Positions 56,846 to 64,000 of a stretch of 64,000 nucleotides of DNA are shown one piece after another (the stretch's first letter is position 1; every line of letters begins with the position of its first letter). Below the pieces are notes generated by a model. It ran no database searches, was not told where the DNA came from, and saw nothing but the letters and a program-made list of their open reading frames with translations. Source of the stretch: Balneola sp. (GTDB taxonomy: Bacteria > Bacteroidota > Rhodothermia > Balneolales > Balneolaceae); NCBI GenBank assembly GCA_017640785.1, contig JAEPPZ010000002.1, positions 219,748-283,747 on the forward strand, read 5' to 3'. Position numbers and translations under genes: made by a program.

Positions 56846-57739
56846 ATGAAATTCGGAAGCGTTGACGACCCTGGAAATTTAGACCTCTCACTCCCTCAAG
56901 ACCATCCTGATACATATAAAGTGTTGGAATCGAATAAACAGGGAAAGCTGGAAGGAATATATGTGGGTTGTGCTAAGTGGAACAAGAAAGATCTGAAAGG
57001 GTTTTATCCTCGTGGAACTAAAAATGAGCTTACATACTATGCACAACAGTTCAACTCTATTGAATTAAATGCTACACATTACAAAATATATGGTGAGGAT
57101 GTAATTTCCGGATGGAGAGAGAAATCCGGAGATAATTTTAAGTTCTTCCCAAAAGTGGTTAACAGTATTAGTCACTTTAAAAGACTTAAAGGCGTTGAAG
57201 CATTAGTTGAAGAATACACACTTCCTATTCGAGCATTTGAGGAAAAATTGGGAATGATCTTCCTGCAACTTCGGGATGATTTCAAACCCAAAGATTTTGA
57301 ACGAGTGGAACGCTTTCTTGAAATTTGGCCGAAGGACCTTCCATTGGCAATAGAACTCCGACATACAGATTGGTACAATGATGAAACCGTGGCTGCCCGA
57401 ACTTATAAATTGTTCGAAGAGCATAACGTGTCAAATATCATCACTGATACTGCCGGACGACGGGATCTTCTTCATATGCGACTTACAACTCCGGATGCTT
57501 TTATCAGATATGTAGGTGCAAATCATGAAACAGATTATTCCAGATTGGATGAATGGGTAGACAGACTTAAGATCTGGAAGGATCTTGGTTTAAGAAATCT
57601 GTACTTCTTTGTTCATCAAAATGTAGAGAAGGAATCTCCTTTACTCTCAGCTTATTTCATTGAGAAATTAAACAAAGCTCTAGGCACAGATCTGGATTTA
57701 CCTAACAAAGATCCTGAACCCCCAAAACTGGATCTATAA
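56846..57739 (+). CDS. DUF72 (YecE-like) protein
   Basis: 297 residues with the DUF72 TIM-barrel signature: YVGCAKWNKKDLKGFYP near residue 40, YYAQQFNSIELNATHY, FKFFPKVVNSISH, and a C-terminal LYFFVHQN. The biochemical function of this widespread family is not known. It appears to be monocistronic, preceded by AT-rich DNA with the loosely repeated string AAATTCAAAAT and followed by a 95-bp gap. Confidence 0.9.
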   Translation: MKFGSVDDPGNLDLSLPQDHPDTYKVLESNKQGKLEGIYVGCAKWNKKDLKGFYPRGTKNELTYYAQQFNSIELNATHYKIYGEDVISGWREKSGDNFKFFPKVVNSISHFKRLKGVEALVEEYTLPIRAFEEKLGMIFLQLRDDFKPKDFERVERFLEIWPKDLPLAIELRHTDWYNDETVAARTYKLFEEHNVSNIITDTAGRRDLLHMRLTTPDAFIRYVGANHETDYSRLDEWVDRLKIWKDLGLRNLYFFVHQNVEKESPLLSAYFIEKLNKALGTDLDLPNKDPEPPKLDL

Positions 57740-57834
57740 ATCACATATTCTTAACAATAAAAAGCTCTTTATTTCGCTAACTTTTTGAGCGCTTTATCGT
57801 TAAAGACCAAAAAAATTATTACCGACTCTAATTT

Positions 57835-60093
57835 ATGATAAAACAACTTGCTGCATTTTTGATGCTTTTTATGCCAACAATGCTGATCGCCCAAAATGCT
57901 TCGGTAAACGGTTACATAACAGATAAAAGCTCAGGAGAGACTCTTATAAGTGCTAACGTAGCCCTACTCGAAAATAACCGGGGTACATCCACAAACACCC
58001 TTGGCTACTTTTCACTCACGAATCTGGAACCCGGCACTTATACCATTGCAGGCTCTTACATCGGATTTAAGCTCTTCAGAAAAACTATCACTCTTTCGGC
58101 TAATGAAACGCTTCGACTGGATATTGAACTGGAGCCGAATGTTGTATCAACCGACGAAATTGTTGTAACCAGCGATCGTGTGAAAGAAGAGCAAAAAGAT
58201 ATTGGAACCGCAGAAATTAATACTGAGCTTATAAAATCACTTCCCAAAGTTTTTGAAGCAGATGTCTTTCGTTCTATACAATTGCTCCCCGGTGTAAAAG
58301 CGGCTTCTGACTTTTCAAGTGGTTTGTATATCCGAGGTGGAAGTCCTGATCAAACCCTGATCCTGCTTGACAGAAATACTGTTTATAACCCGAGCCACTT
58401 TTTCGGATTTTTCTCGACCTTCAATCCGGATGCTATTAAAGATGTACGCCTTTACAAAGGTGGATATCCTGCAGAATATGGCGGGCGGTTAGGTTCAGTG
58501 CTTACCATTTATAACAAAGACGGAAATAGAAATGAAACAGAGGGAACGGCAACGTTGGGGATGCTGGCATCTCGTGTATCAATAGAAGGACCTTACAAAA
58601 AAGGATCCTGGATGTTATCAGCCAGAAGAAGCACTTTAGAACCGGTGCTTGCTGCTTTAAGAAGTACAAGTGATAACATCCCATCCAGCTTCTATTTCTT
58701 AGATTTTAACGGTAAAGTAAATTTTGACGCTTCTAAAAACGACAAGCTGTCTTTGGCTTTCTATTCCGGACAGGATAAAGTGAACTTCCCCTTTTCAGAT
58801 GACGCTGAATTCAAACTCAACTATGGTAACAGGACACTGAGTACAAACTGGACTCATATTTTCAGCGATAAACTTTTTTCGAATTTTGTTCTTACTGGTT
58901 CTCAATATTTCAATTACCCGGAAGTTGAACTGGGCGGCACTCCCATCGAAAGAAGAAATAATATTTACGACTATTCAGTAAAAGCAGACTTGGAATATCT
59001 TCCTAACGAAAAGCATGAACTTGCCCTAGGAATTTGGGCGGGAACACTTACTATTAGATTAAACGATCGCTTTGATGACGAACCAAGTTTTAGTTCCAGA
59101 AGCCATTCCAAATATGGTTCGGTGTATTTATCCGACACTTGGCGCCCATCAAATAAATGGAAAATTGTTAGCGGTATTAGAACCTCTTACTTATCTGATG
59201 GAGATTATTTTCGTTTAGAGCCTCGTTTATCCCTCGAATATAAAGCTAACGATAGAATTCGGCTCCAAACCGCTTATGGGCGATACAATCAATATCTGAC
59301 ATTGATAACAAATGAAGCCTTTTCCGGATTTGATGTTTGGCTGACTGCTGATGATGGAGTAAAACCTTCTTTCGGGGATCAATTTATTGTAGGAGCAAAA
59401 ACAATTCCTTTTTCTGGTTATGGTTTAGATATAGAATTCTACTACCGTACTATGAATGATATATTTGAGCTGGATCCTTTCTTACAAGATGTTTCGGGTT
59501 TAGATTATCCTGAACTCTTTAGAATAGGAAATGGTGATGCATATGGAGCTGAACTCTTCTTTGAAAAAAGAGTCGGTGATCTTACAGGATTTATAGGATA
59601 TACATTTGCTTACACGTGGAAAAAATTTGATGACTACAATAATGACATTGGTAATCCAGACGGAGCAGGCAGAAAATATCCGCCAAAGTACGATCGTAGA
59701 AATGATGTAAATCTGGTTCTTTCATACCAGCTTAGTAAACGTTGGAAATCTACTTTGTCTTTTAATTATGCTACGGGGCAAGCTTACACCCAAGTATTAG
59801 GTCGCTATTCTGTCAGCAACACTCCTTGGTCAAATGCCGATTTTAACACTTTTACGGTGGGTAAGATCAATGCATCCCGACTACCGGCCTATCACAGAAT
59901 GGATGTTTCGTTTGCTAGAAGCGGCACCTTTTTTGGGATGGGTGAAGCCGAATGGCAGTTCCAGATAATCAATGTATATTCAAGAAGAAATATATGGTTC
60001 TATAATTTCGATTTTGATGAAAACCCCGTTTCCAGATCAGCAGTCCCACTACTCCCACTACTCCCTACAATTTCTTATACCGTAAATTTTTAA
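57835..60093 (+). CDS. TonB-dependent receptor paired with a DUF4249 lipoprotein
   Basis: 752 residues with a signal peptide ending LIAQ. A carboxypeptidase-regulatory-like domain (about 22-105, VNGYITDKSSGETLISANV) and a TonB-box-like DEIVVTSDR precede the plug (LYIRGGSPDQTLILLDRNTVYNP is the key region). The barrel ends in an aromatic (ISYTVNF). This small SusC-related class usually pairs with DUF4249 lipoproteins, as here with a 3-bp gap. The ligand is unknown; iron or small organic molecules are possible. Confidence 0.9.
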   Translation: MIKQLAAFLMLFMPTMLIAQNASVNGYITDKSSGETLISANVALLENNRGTSTNTLGYFSLTNLEPGTYTIAGSYIGFKLFRKTITLSANETLRLDIELEPNVVSTDEIVVTSDRVKEEQKDIGTAEINTELIKSLPKVFEADVFRSIQLLPGVKAASDFSSGLYIRGGSPDQTLILLDRNTVYNPSHFFGFFSTFNPDAIKDVRLYKGGYPAEYGGRLGSVLTIYNKDGNRNETEGTATLGMLASRVSIEGPYKKGSWMLSARRSTLEPVLAALRSTSDNIPSSFYFLDFNGKVNFDASKNDKLSLAFYSGQDKVNFPFSDDAEFKLNYGNRTLSTNWTHIFSDKLFSNFVLTGSQYFNYPEVELGGTPIERRNNIYDYSVKADLEYLPNEKHELALGIWAGTLTIRLNDRFDDEPSFSSRSHSKYGSVYLSDTWRPSNKWKIVSGIRTSYLSDGDYFRLEPRLSLEYKANDRIRLQTAYGRYNQYLTLITNEAFSGFDVWLTADDGVKPSFGDQFIVGAKTIPFSGYGLDIEFYYRTMNDIFELDPFLQDVSGLDYPELFRIGNGDAYGAELFFEKRVGDLTGFIGYTFAYTWKKFDDYNNDIGNPDGAGRKYPPKYDRRNDVNLVLSYQLSKRWKSTLSFNYATGQAYTQVLGRYSVSNTPWSNADFNTFTVGKINASRLPAYHRMDVSFARSGTFFGMGEAEWQFQIINVYSRRNIWFYNFDFDENPVSRSAVPLLPLLPTISYTVNF

Positions 60094-60096
60094 TTC

Positions 60097-60996
60097 ATGA
60101 GACATTTAACTTTAGCCTTACTGATTTTTTCTGCACTTCTCATTTCATGTGAACTTTATCCTCAGGATGAATATGAAGAGTTTTATGTTGTTGAAAATTA
60201 TTTAACAGCGTTGGATGAACTATCAAATTTATATCTTTCAACTACTGCACCTGCAAACATAGAATACAGTTTTGAAGACTTCGCTGTCAGAAATGCCAGC
60301 GTTCAGGTAAACCTGCTTTCTGAGGGAGTTGGCTCTTCTATCGAAGATGAGTTTCCTTATGAAATGAATGACCCGGGTGTTTATAGCCCTCTGGTAGCTC
60401 ATAGAGCTTTACCGAATAGAACTTATCAATTGACGATCTATAATATTCCCGGAGATATTGAAGCCTCTATTGTAGCTTACACTACTGTACCGGATACCTT
60501 CAGCACCGTAAGTCAGGTTCAGGATACCGTGATTTATCAGTCTGAGAATCAGATTGAAATAGACATTACTCCTAGCAAAAATTCTGAGCGTCAAAGTTAT
60601 TTTGTATTTACAACAATATCCCAGAACCCAAGCATTGAAAATCTCACTCCTCTTTATGCTGATTTCTTCGAGGAGGAAGAAGGAGATATAAAAGAATTTG
60701 CTAAAACAAGTTCTGGCATAGTTAATGAAGCGAATTTTGAACAAACACCAAATGGAACCATCAGGTTGAAATATCCTTGGTTGGCAGTGGCTTTCTTTGA
60801 AGACAATAAGATCGTAGCAAATATAATTGATGATAATATTTATGATTACCTGCGATCACAATCTGTTCAACTAGGTGGTTCTACACTTTCTCCGGGAGAA
60901 ATCCCGAATGCCCTTTACAGAATTGAAGGTGGAATTGGTGTATTCGGATCGCTTGCTGCAGATACCATTCAAACCTATATTAAAAGACCTGAATAG
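60097..60996 (+). CDS. DUF4249-type outer-membrane lipoprotein
   Basis: 299 residues with a lipobox (LLISCEL, Cys about 18). A beta-rich body starts YVVENYLT and includes ALPNRTYQLTIYN, the usual pattern of DUF4249 proteins. These accompany TonB-dependent receptors and probably act as their surface lids or ligand binders, in analogy to SusD. It is coupled to the receptor gene by a 3-bp gap and followed after 12 bp by the DUF4159 gene. Confidence 0.82.
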   Translation: MRHLTLALLIFSALLISCELYPQDEYEEFYVVENYLTALDELSNLYLSTTAPANIEYSFEDFAVRNASVQVNLLSEGVGSSIEDEFPYEMNDPGVYSPLVAHRALPNRTYQLTIYNIPGDIEASIVAYTTVPDTFSTVSQVQDTVIYQSENQIEIDITPSKNSERQSYFVFTTISQNPSIENLTPLYADFFEEEEGDIKEFAKTSSGIVNEANFEQTPNGTIRLKYPWLAVAFFEDNKIVANIIDDNIYDYLRSQSVQLGGSTLSPGEIPNALYRIEGGIGVFGSLAADTIQTYIKRPE

Positions 60997-61008
60997 AATT
61001 ATTATTGT

Positions 61009-61671
61009 ATGAAATACTGCTTATTACTTTTTTTTCTTTTCTTTCTCAGCCAACCCGCTGTTTCTCAAGTATCCGGAGAATTTGAAATAGCGCGGGTAAA
61101 ATACCGTGGTGGCGGAGATTGGTATAATGATCCTTCTGCTCTTACAAACTTAATCAGGTTTGCAAAAAATCAGATCCCGATCAGTATTGCTGAAAAATAT
61201 AAAGATGTCTCCATTGGCAGCAGTGATTTACATAGCTATCCTTTTTTATTTTTAACGGGACACGGAAACATCGCTATTAATTCGTCTGAGGCAAATAATT
61301 TAAGAAGCTATCTTGATAATGGAGGTTTCTTATTTATTGATGATGATTACGGCATTGATGAACACGCTAGAAAAATGATGAAGCAAGTGTTTCCCGATGA
61401 AGATTTCATTGAGATCCCTTTTGCTCATCCGATCTATACGAATGTATATAAATTTGAAAACGGCTTGCCAAAGATCCACGAGCATGACAATCAGTCTCCG
61501 AGGGGTTACGGGCTGTTCAGAAATGGAAGATTAGTTGTCTTTTATGCTTATGAATCTAATTTGGGAGATGGTTGGGCTGATCCGGAGATCCATAATAATC
61601 CCGCCTCTGTTCGTCAACAAGCTTTAAGGATGGGGACGAATATTTTAGTATATGCGCTTACAACACTTTAA
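61009..61671 (+). CDS. Exported DUF4159 protein
   Basis: 220 residues with a signal peptide ending AVSQ. The family pattern is clear: IARVKYRGGGDWYNDP at the start, FLFLTGHGNI, YLDNGGFLFIDDDYG, FEIPFAHPIY-like region near 145, RLVVFYAYESNLGDGW, and GTNILVYALT at the end. The fold is related to glutamine-amidotransferase-like proteins without an obvious catalytic triad. Function unknown. Its stop overlaps the next ATG by 1 nt, so it belongs to the receptor operon. Confidence 0.85.
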   Translation: MKYCLLLFFLFFLSQPAVSQVSGEFEIARVKYRGGGDWYNDPSALTNLIRFAKNQIPISIAEKYKDVSIGSSDLHSYPFLFLTGHGNIAINSSEANNLRSYLDNGGFLFIDDDYGIDEHARKMMKQVFPDEDFIEIPFAHPIYTNVYKFENGLPKIHEHDNQSPRGYGLFRNGRLVVFYAYESNLGDGWADPEIHNNPASVRQQALRMGTNILVYALTTL

Positions 61672-62090
61672 TGGATAAAATTATGGATTTAATTTCTCCC
61701 TATATAATCTTTCAAGGAAATTGTGAAGAAGCAGTCAATTTTTATCATCAATGTTTAGGAGGCGAACTGTCTGTAAAACGTTTTGGGGACACTGAAATGC
61801 CTGTTGATGAAGATTATAAAGACAAAATTATGCATGCGGAATTAAGCATTGGTGATCGAAAGATCATGTTTTCTGATGGTGCCCCACATAAAAAGGTAAC
61901 GGTTGGAGATAATATTCAGATCAATCTGAACTTTGAAAGTGAGGACCATATGGAGAAAGTGTTTAACAATCTGGCTAAAGGTGGTAAAGTTACAATGCCT
62001 ATAGATGTAACTTTCTGGAATGCTAAATTTGGTATGCTTGAAGACAAGTTCGGAATTAAATGGATGGTAAACTACTCCCTTAAACCCTGA
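61671..62090 (+). CDS. VOC-superfamily (PhnB/glyoxalase-like) protein
   Basis: 139 residues, or 135 from the second ATG at 61683. The PhnB-like pattern is ISPYIIFQGNCEEAVNFY, MHAELSIGDRKIMFSD and FWNAKFGMLEDKFGIKW. These proteins have two beta-alpha-beta-beta-beta modules and often bind a metal; the C-terminal Glu-based ligand is not obvious. Substrate unknown. It ends the receptor operon and is convergent with the aminotransferase gene 7 bp away. Confidence 0.85.
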   Translation: MDKIMDLISPYIIFQGNCEEAVNFYHQCLGGELSVKRFGDTEMPVDEDYKDKIMHAELSIGDRKIMFSDGAPHKKVTVGDNIQINLNFESEDHMEKVFNNLAKGGKVTMPIDVTFWNAKFGMLEDKFGIKWMVNYSLKP

Positions 62091-62097
62091 CCCTTAT

Positions 62098-63276
62098 TCA
62101 GTAATTGTTTAGCGCTGACAAAATAGTATTGATAACAAAATTTAGTTGTTCATCAGAAATTATCAATGGTGGAGCTAGTCTGATCAGTTGATTTGAGTGG
62201 AGAGTCCAACCTAATAAAATTTCATTCTCAAAACAGTGATCAACAACGTGCTTTGTTAGCTCAACACTCTCTAGCTCAAGACCAAGCATAGCTCCCATTC
62301 CACGTACTTCCTTGATCCCTTTACCTTTTAAGCCGGACTTCATAATCGTTTCAATTTCCTGTGCTCTGTTAAAGTAACTTCCCTCCAGAAGTTCTTTTAA
62401 ATTTGCATGAGCCGCTGCACAACTAACCGGATGTCCACCAAAAGTTGTTACATGGTTTAAAGGTGGATCGTATTTAAAAGTCTGGAATATCTGTTTTGAT
62501 GAAACAAATCCTCCAATTGGCATTCCCCCACCCATCGCTTTTGCCATGCATAAAATATCCGGTGTCACTCCATAATGCTCAAAGGCAAAAAGTTTTCCTG
62601 TTCTTCCAAATCCACTTTGTATCTCATCAAAAATTAAAAGAGCACTATGTTCATTGCATTTCTTTCGAAGTGATGCCAACCATTCTTTATTTGCCGGTAT
62701 TATTCCACCCTCTCCTTGAATAGGTTCCAAAATTACAACAGCTGTTTCATCATCGATCAAATCAAGAGCCGAGTCAGAATTGAATTCCCCAAAATGCACA
62801 TCAGGAAGTAAAGGTAAATACGGATCTCTGTAAATATCTCTTCCGGTTACGCTCAAAGATCCCTGAGTGTCACCATGATAGCTATTCTTAAAAGCCACAA
62901 GTTTAGACCTTCCCGTATATTTCTTAGCTAATTTTAAAGCACCTTCATTAGCTTCTGTACCACTATTAACCAGATAGATCTGTTCCATTGAGTCAGGAAG
63001 TTGATCCAAAAGTAACTGAGCAAATTCAAGTTGGGGCTTTTGAATATACTCCCCATATACCATAACATGTAAATGGCGATCAATCTGTTCGTGTAGTGCT
63101 TTAATTATCTTTGGATGTCCATGCCCCAAACTACTTACAGCAATTCCTGATATAAAATCCAGATACGATTTTCCGGAACTGGTATAAATATAACAGCCCT
63201 TTGCTTTAGATATCTCTAATGCCATTGGAGAATCACTTGTTTGTGCAATTATGTGTTGGAATAAGTGTTTATTCAA
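62098..63276 (-). CDS. Class III PLP aminotransferase, acetylornithine aminotransferase-like
   Basis: 392 residues of the ArgD/GabT group. The signatures are LDFISGIAVSSLGHGHP, VNSGTEANEGALKLA, KNSYHGDTQGSLSVTG, EPIQGEGGI, LIFDEIQSGFGRTGKLFAFEH with the PLP-stacking Asp, and CMAKAMGGGMPIGGF with the Schiff-base lysine. THFGGHP-like THTTFGGHPVS supports an omega-amino donor. No arginine genes are adjacent, so acetylornithine is only the most likely of several substrates. Confidence 0.85.
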   Translation of the reverse strand: MNKHLFQHIIAQTSDSPMALEISKAKGCYIYTSSGKSYLDFISGIAVSSLGHGHPKIIKALHEQIDRHLHVMVYGEYIQKPQLEFAQLLLDQLPDSMEQIYLVNSGTEANEGALKLAKKYTGRSKLVAFKNSYHGDTQGSLSVTGRDIYRDPYLPLLPDVHFGEFNSDSALDLIDDETAVVILEPIQGEGGIIPANKEWLASLRKKCNEHSALLIFDEIQSGFGRTGKLFAFEHYGVTPDILCMAKAMGGGMPIGGFVSSKQIFQTFKYDPPLNHVTTFGGHPVSCAAAHANLKELLEGSYFNRAQEIETIMKSGLKGKGIKEVRGMGAMLGLELESVELTKHVVDHCFENEILLGWTLHSNQLIRLAPPLIISDEQLNFVINTILSALNNY

Positions 63277-63368
63277 AGTTGCTGTTATTAATCAAAATAT
63301 TATAAATTAATACGGTAATAGTTGCTGTAAATTACAATATTGTATCAACTATTAAATCATCATTTTAA

Positions 63369-63773
63369 ATGAAAAAACATGTTCTTTTAGCTATTTGTGC
63401 TCTCCTTTTAATAAGTTGTGCGAATAAAAAAAATACAACCGATACATCCCAACCAAGCCCACAAGCTGAACTAAGCTTGGCTCCCGGTTATATTCAAGCT
63501 TATCTAAAGATTTTGAATATAGAGGATAACGGTGAACAAAAGATCATTTCTTCTGAAGTTTTAGAAATTCTAAACTACGGAAGTTCTACAGACCCCGTAC
63601 CCAAAGGAACTTATCTTAAATTTACTATTGATAAAGAACTTTACAATAGTTCATCTTCCAAATTCAAATCGAATGGCACTCTTACCGCAATACTTTCTAA
63701 ACAAGCAAGTGGTATGATGATGGGAGGACAAGAAAAGCCAAAACTTTGGAAACTAATAACTATCAACAACTAA
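63369..63773 (+). CDS. Small lipoprotein of unknown function
   Basis: 134 residues with a lipobox (LLISCANK, Cys about 17), a short Ser/Thr/Pro linker and a compact beta-rich domain of about 95 residues (GYIQAYLKILNIEDNGEQ, then YLKFTIDKELY). I do not recognise the family. It ends 2 bp before the next ATG and probably forms an operon with that exported protein. Confidence 0.75.
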   Translation: MKKHVLLAICALLLISCANKKNTTDTSQPSPQAELSLAPGYIQAYLKILNIEDNGEQKIISSEVLEILNYGSSTDPVPKGTYLKFTIDKELYNSSSSKFKSNGTLTAILSKQASGMMMGGQEKPKLWKLITINN

Positions 63774-63775
63774 CA

Positions 63776-64000
63776 ATGAAGAGAAGATTACAAACCATTT
63801 CAAGTGCTCTTTTATTAGCTCTTACGCTAGTTTTTTTGACCACTTTAACAACTTTCAAGAATTCTGAGAATTCGAATGATAGTTTTGTTCCTGATCAGGA
63901 AAAGTCCGTCAACGACAGAGCTGAAAATTCGCAAGCCCGCAAAGAACACTTTTTCAGATTAACAAGAAGCCCTCACACTAATACTATCCCTGAAAATATT
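63776..64000 (+). CDS. Start of an exported protein, 3' end outside the window
   Basis: 75 codons are visible. A signal-anchor or signal peptide (MKRRLQTISSALLLALTLVF) is followed by a polar stretch and then RKEHFFRLTRSPHTNTIPENI. The pattern R..FF..TR.P..N.IP resembles the N-terminus of large exported BNR/sortilin-like beta-propeller proteins in T9SS bacteria. This is a weak resemblance. The gene is cut by the window edge. Confidence 0.6.
   Translation, partial: MKRRLQTISSALLLALTLVFLTTLTTFKNSENSNDSFVPDQEKSVNDRAENSQARKEHFFRLTRSPHTNTIPENI

Overview
The window looks like a chromosomal segment of a T9SS-bearing bacterium of the Balneolota/Rhodothermota type, Bacteroidota in the broad sense. Three lines of sequence evidence support this: type A T9SS sorting domains with the NYPNPFNPSTN motif, carboxypeptidase-regulatory-like TonB-dependent receptors, and a PorV-like barrel. 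Base composition looks AT-rich (not computed). I see no prophage, no CRISPR array and no tRNA. There is one tmRNA gene.

Layout. (i) 3-7985, plus strand: the 3' part of a Cache/HAMP sensor histidine kinase, a secreted FecR-domain protein and a 1572-residue PKD-repeat protein form a tight operon. (ii) 8074-10945: trkA-trkH potassium uptake. (iii) 10971-14026: a single-gene MmeI-like restriction-modification enzyme lies between two inverted copies of a REP-like palindrome. (iv) 14055-19250, minus strand: a B12-binding radical SAM protein, rho and folC. (v) 19251-20067: a gene-free stretch with a MITE-like repeat bounded by 17-bp inverted repeats. (vi) 20068-21440: pabC-like lyase and a thioredoxin-fold membrane protein that has lost its CxxC. 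(vii) 21504-45792, minus strand: a 24-kb starch/maltodextrin utilisation locus. (viii) 45973-53532, minus strand: ispG, two rhomboid proteases, a carotenoid desaturase-like oxidoreductase, a GIY-YIG nuclease framed by inverted repeats, and polA. (ix) 53612-57739: adenosine deaminase, composite tandem REP-like repeats, an RsbU-type phosphatase, tmRNA and a DUF72 protein. (x) 57835-64000: a TonB receptor/DUF4249 lipoprotein/DUF4159/VOC operon, a class III aminotransferase, a small lipoprotein and the start of an exported protein.

The starch locus is the main system. In transcription order it encodes a parvulin lipoprotein, a TonB-dependent receptor, a 1280-residue FlgD-like surface protein, a PorV-like barrel, a T9SS starch-binding protein, a LacI regulator, a T9SS alpha-amylase, two lipoprotein GH13 enzymes, an SLC45-type sugar transporter, an embedded VapBC toxin-antitoxin pair and a pullulanase. 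No SusD is present. The receptor, FlgD-like protein and PorV-like barrel appear to form a different outer-membrane uptake/attachment module. A perfect LacI-type palindrome lies exactly between the -35 and -10 of a candidate promoter at the head of the locus, which suggests that the LacI protein controls the whole set.

The window is also rich in small palindromic repeats of several families. Two inverted pairs frame genes encoding nucleases (MmeI-like and GIY-YIG), which suggests genes that travel with, or are anchored by, such repeats.
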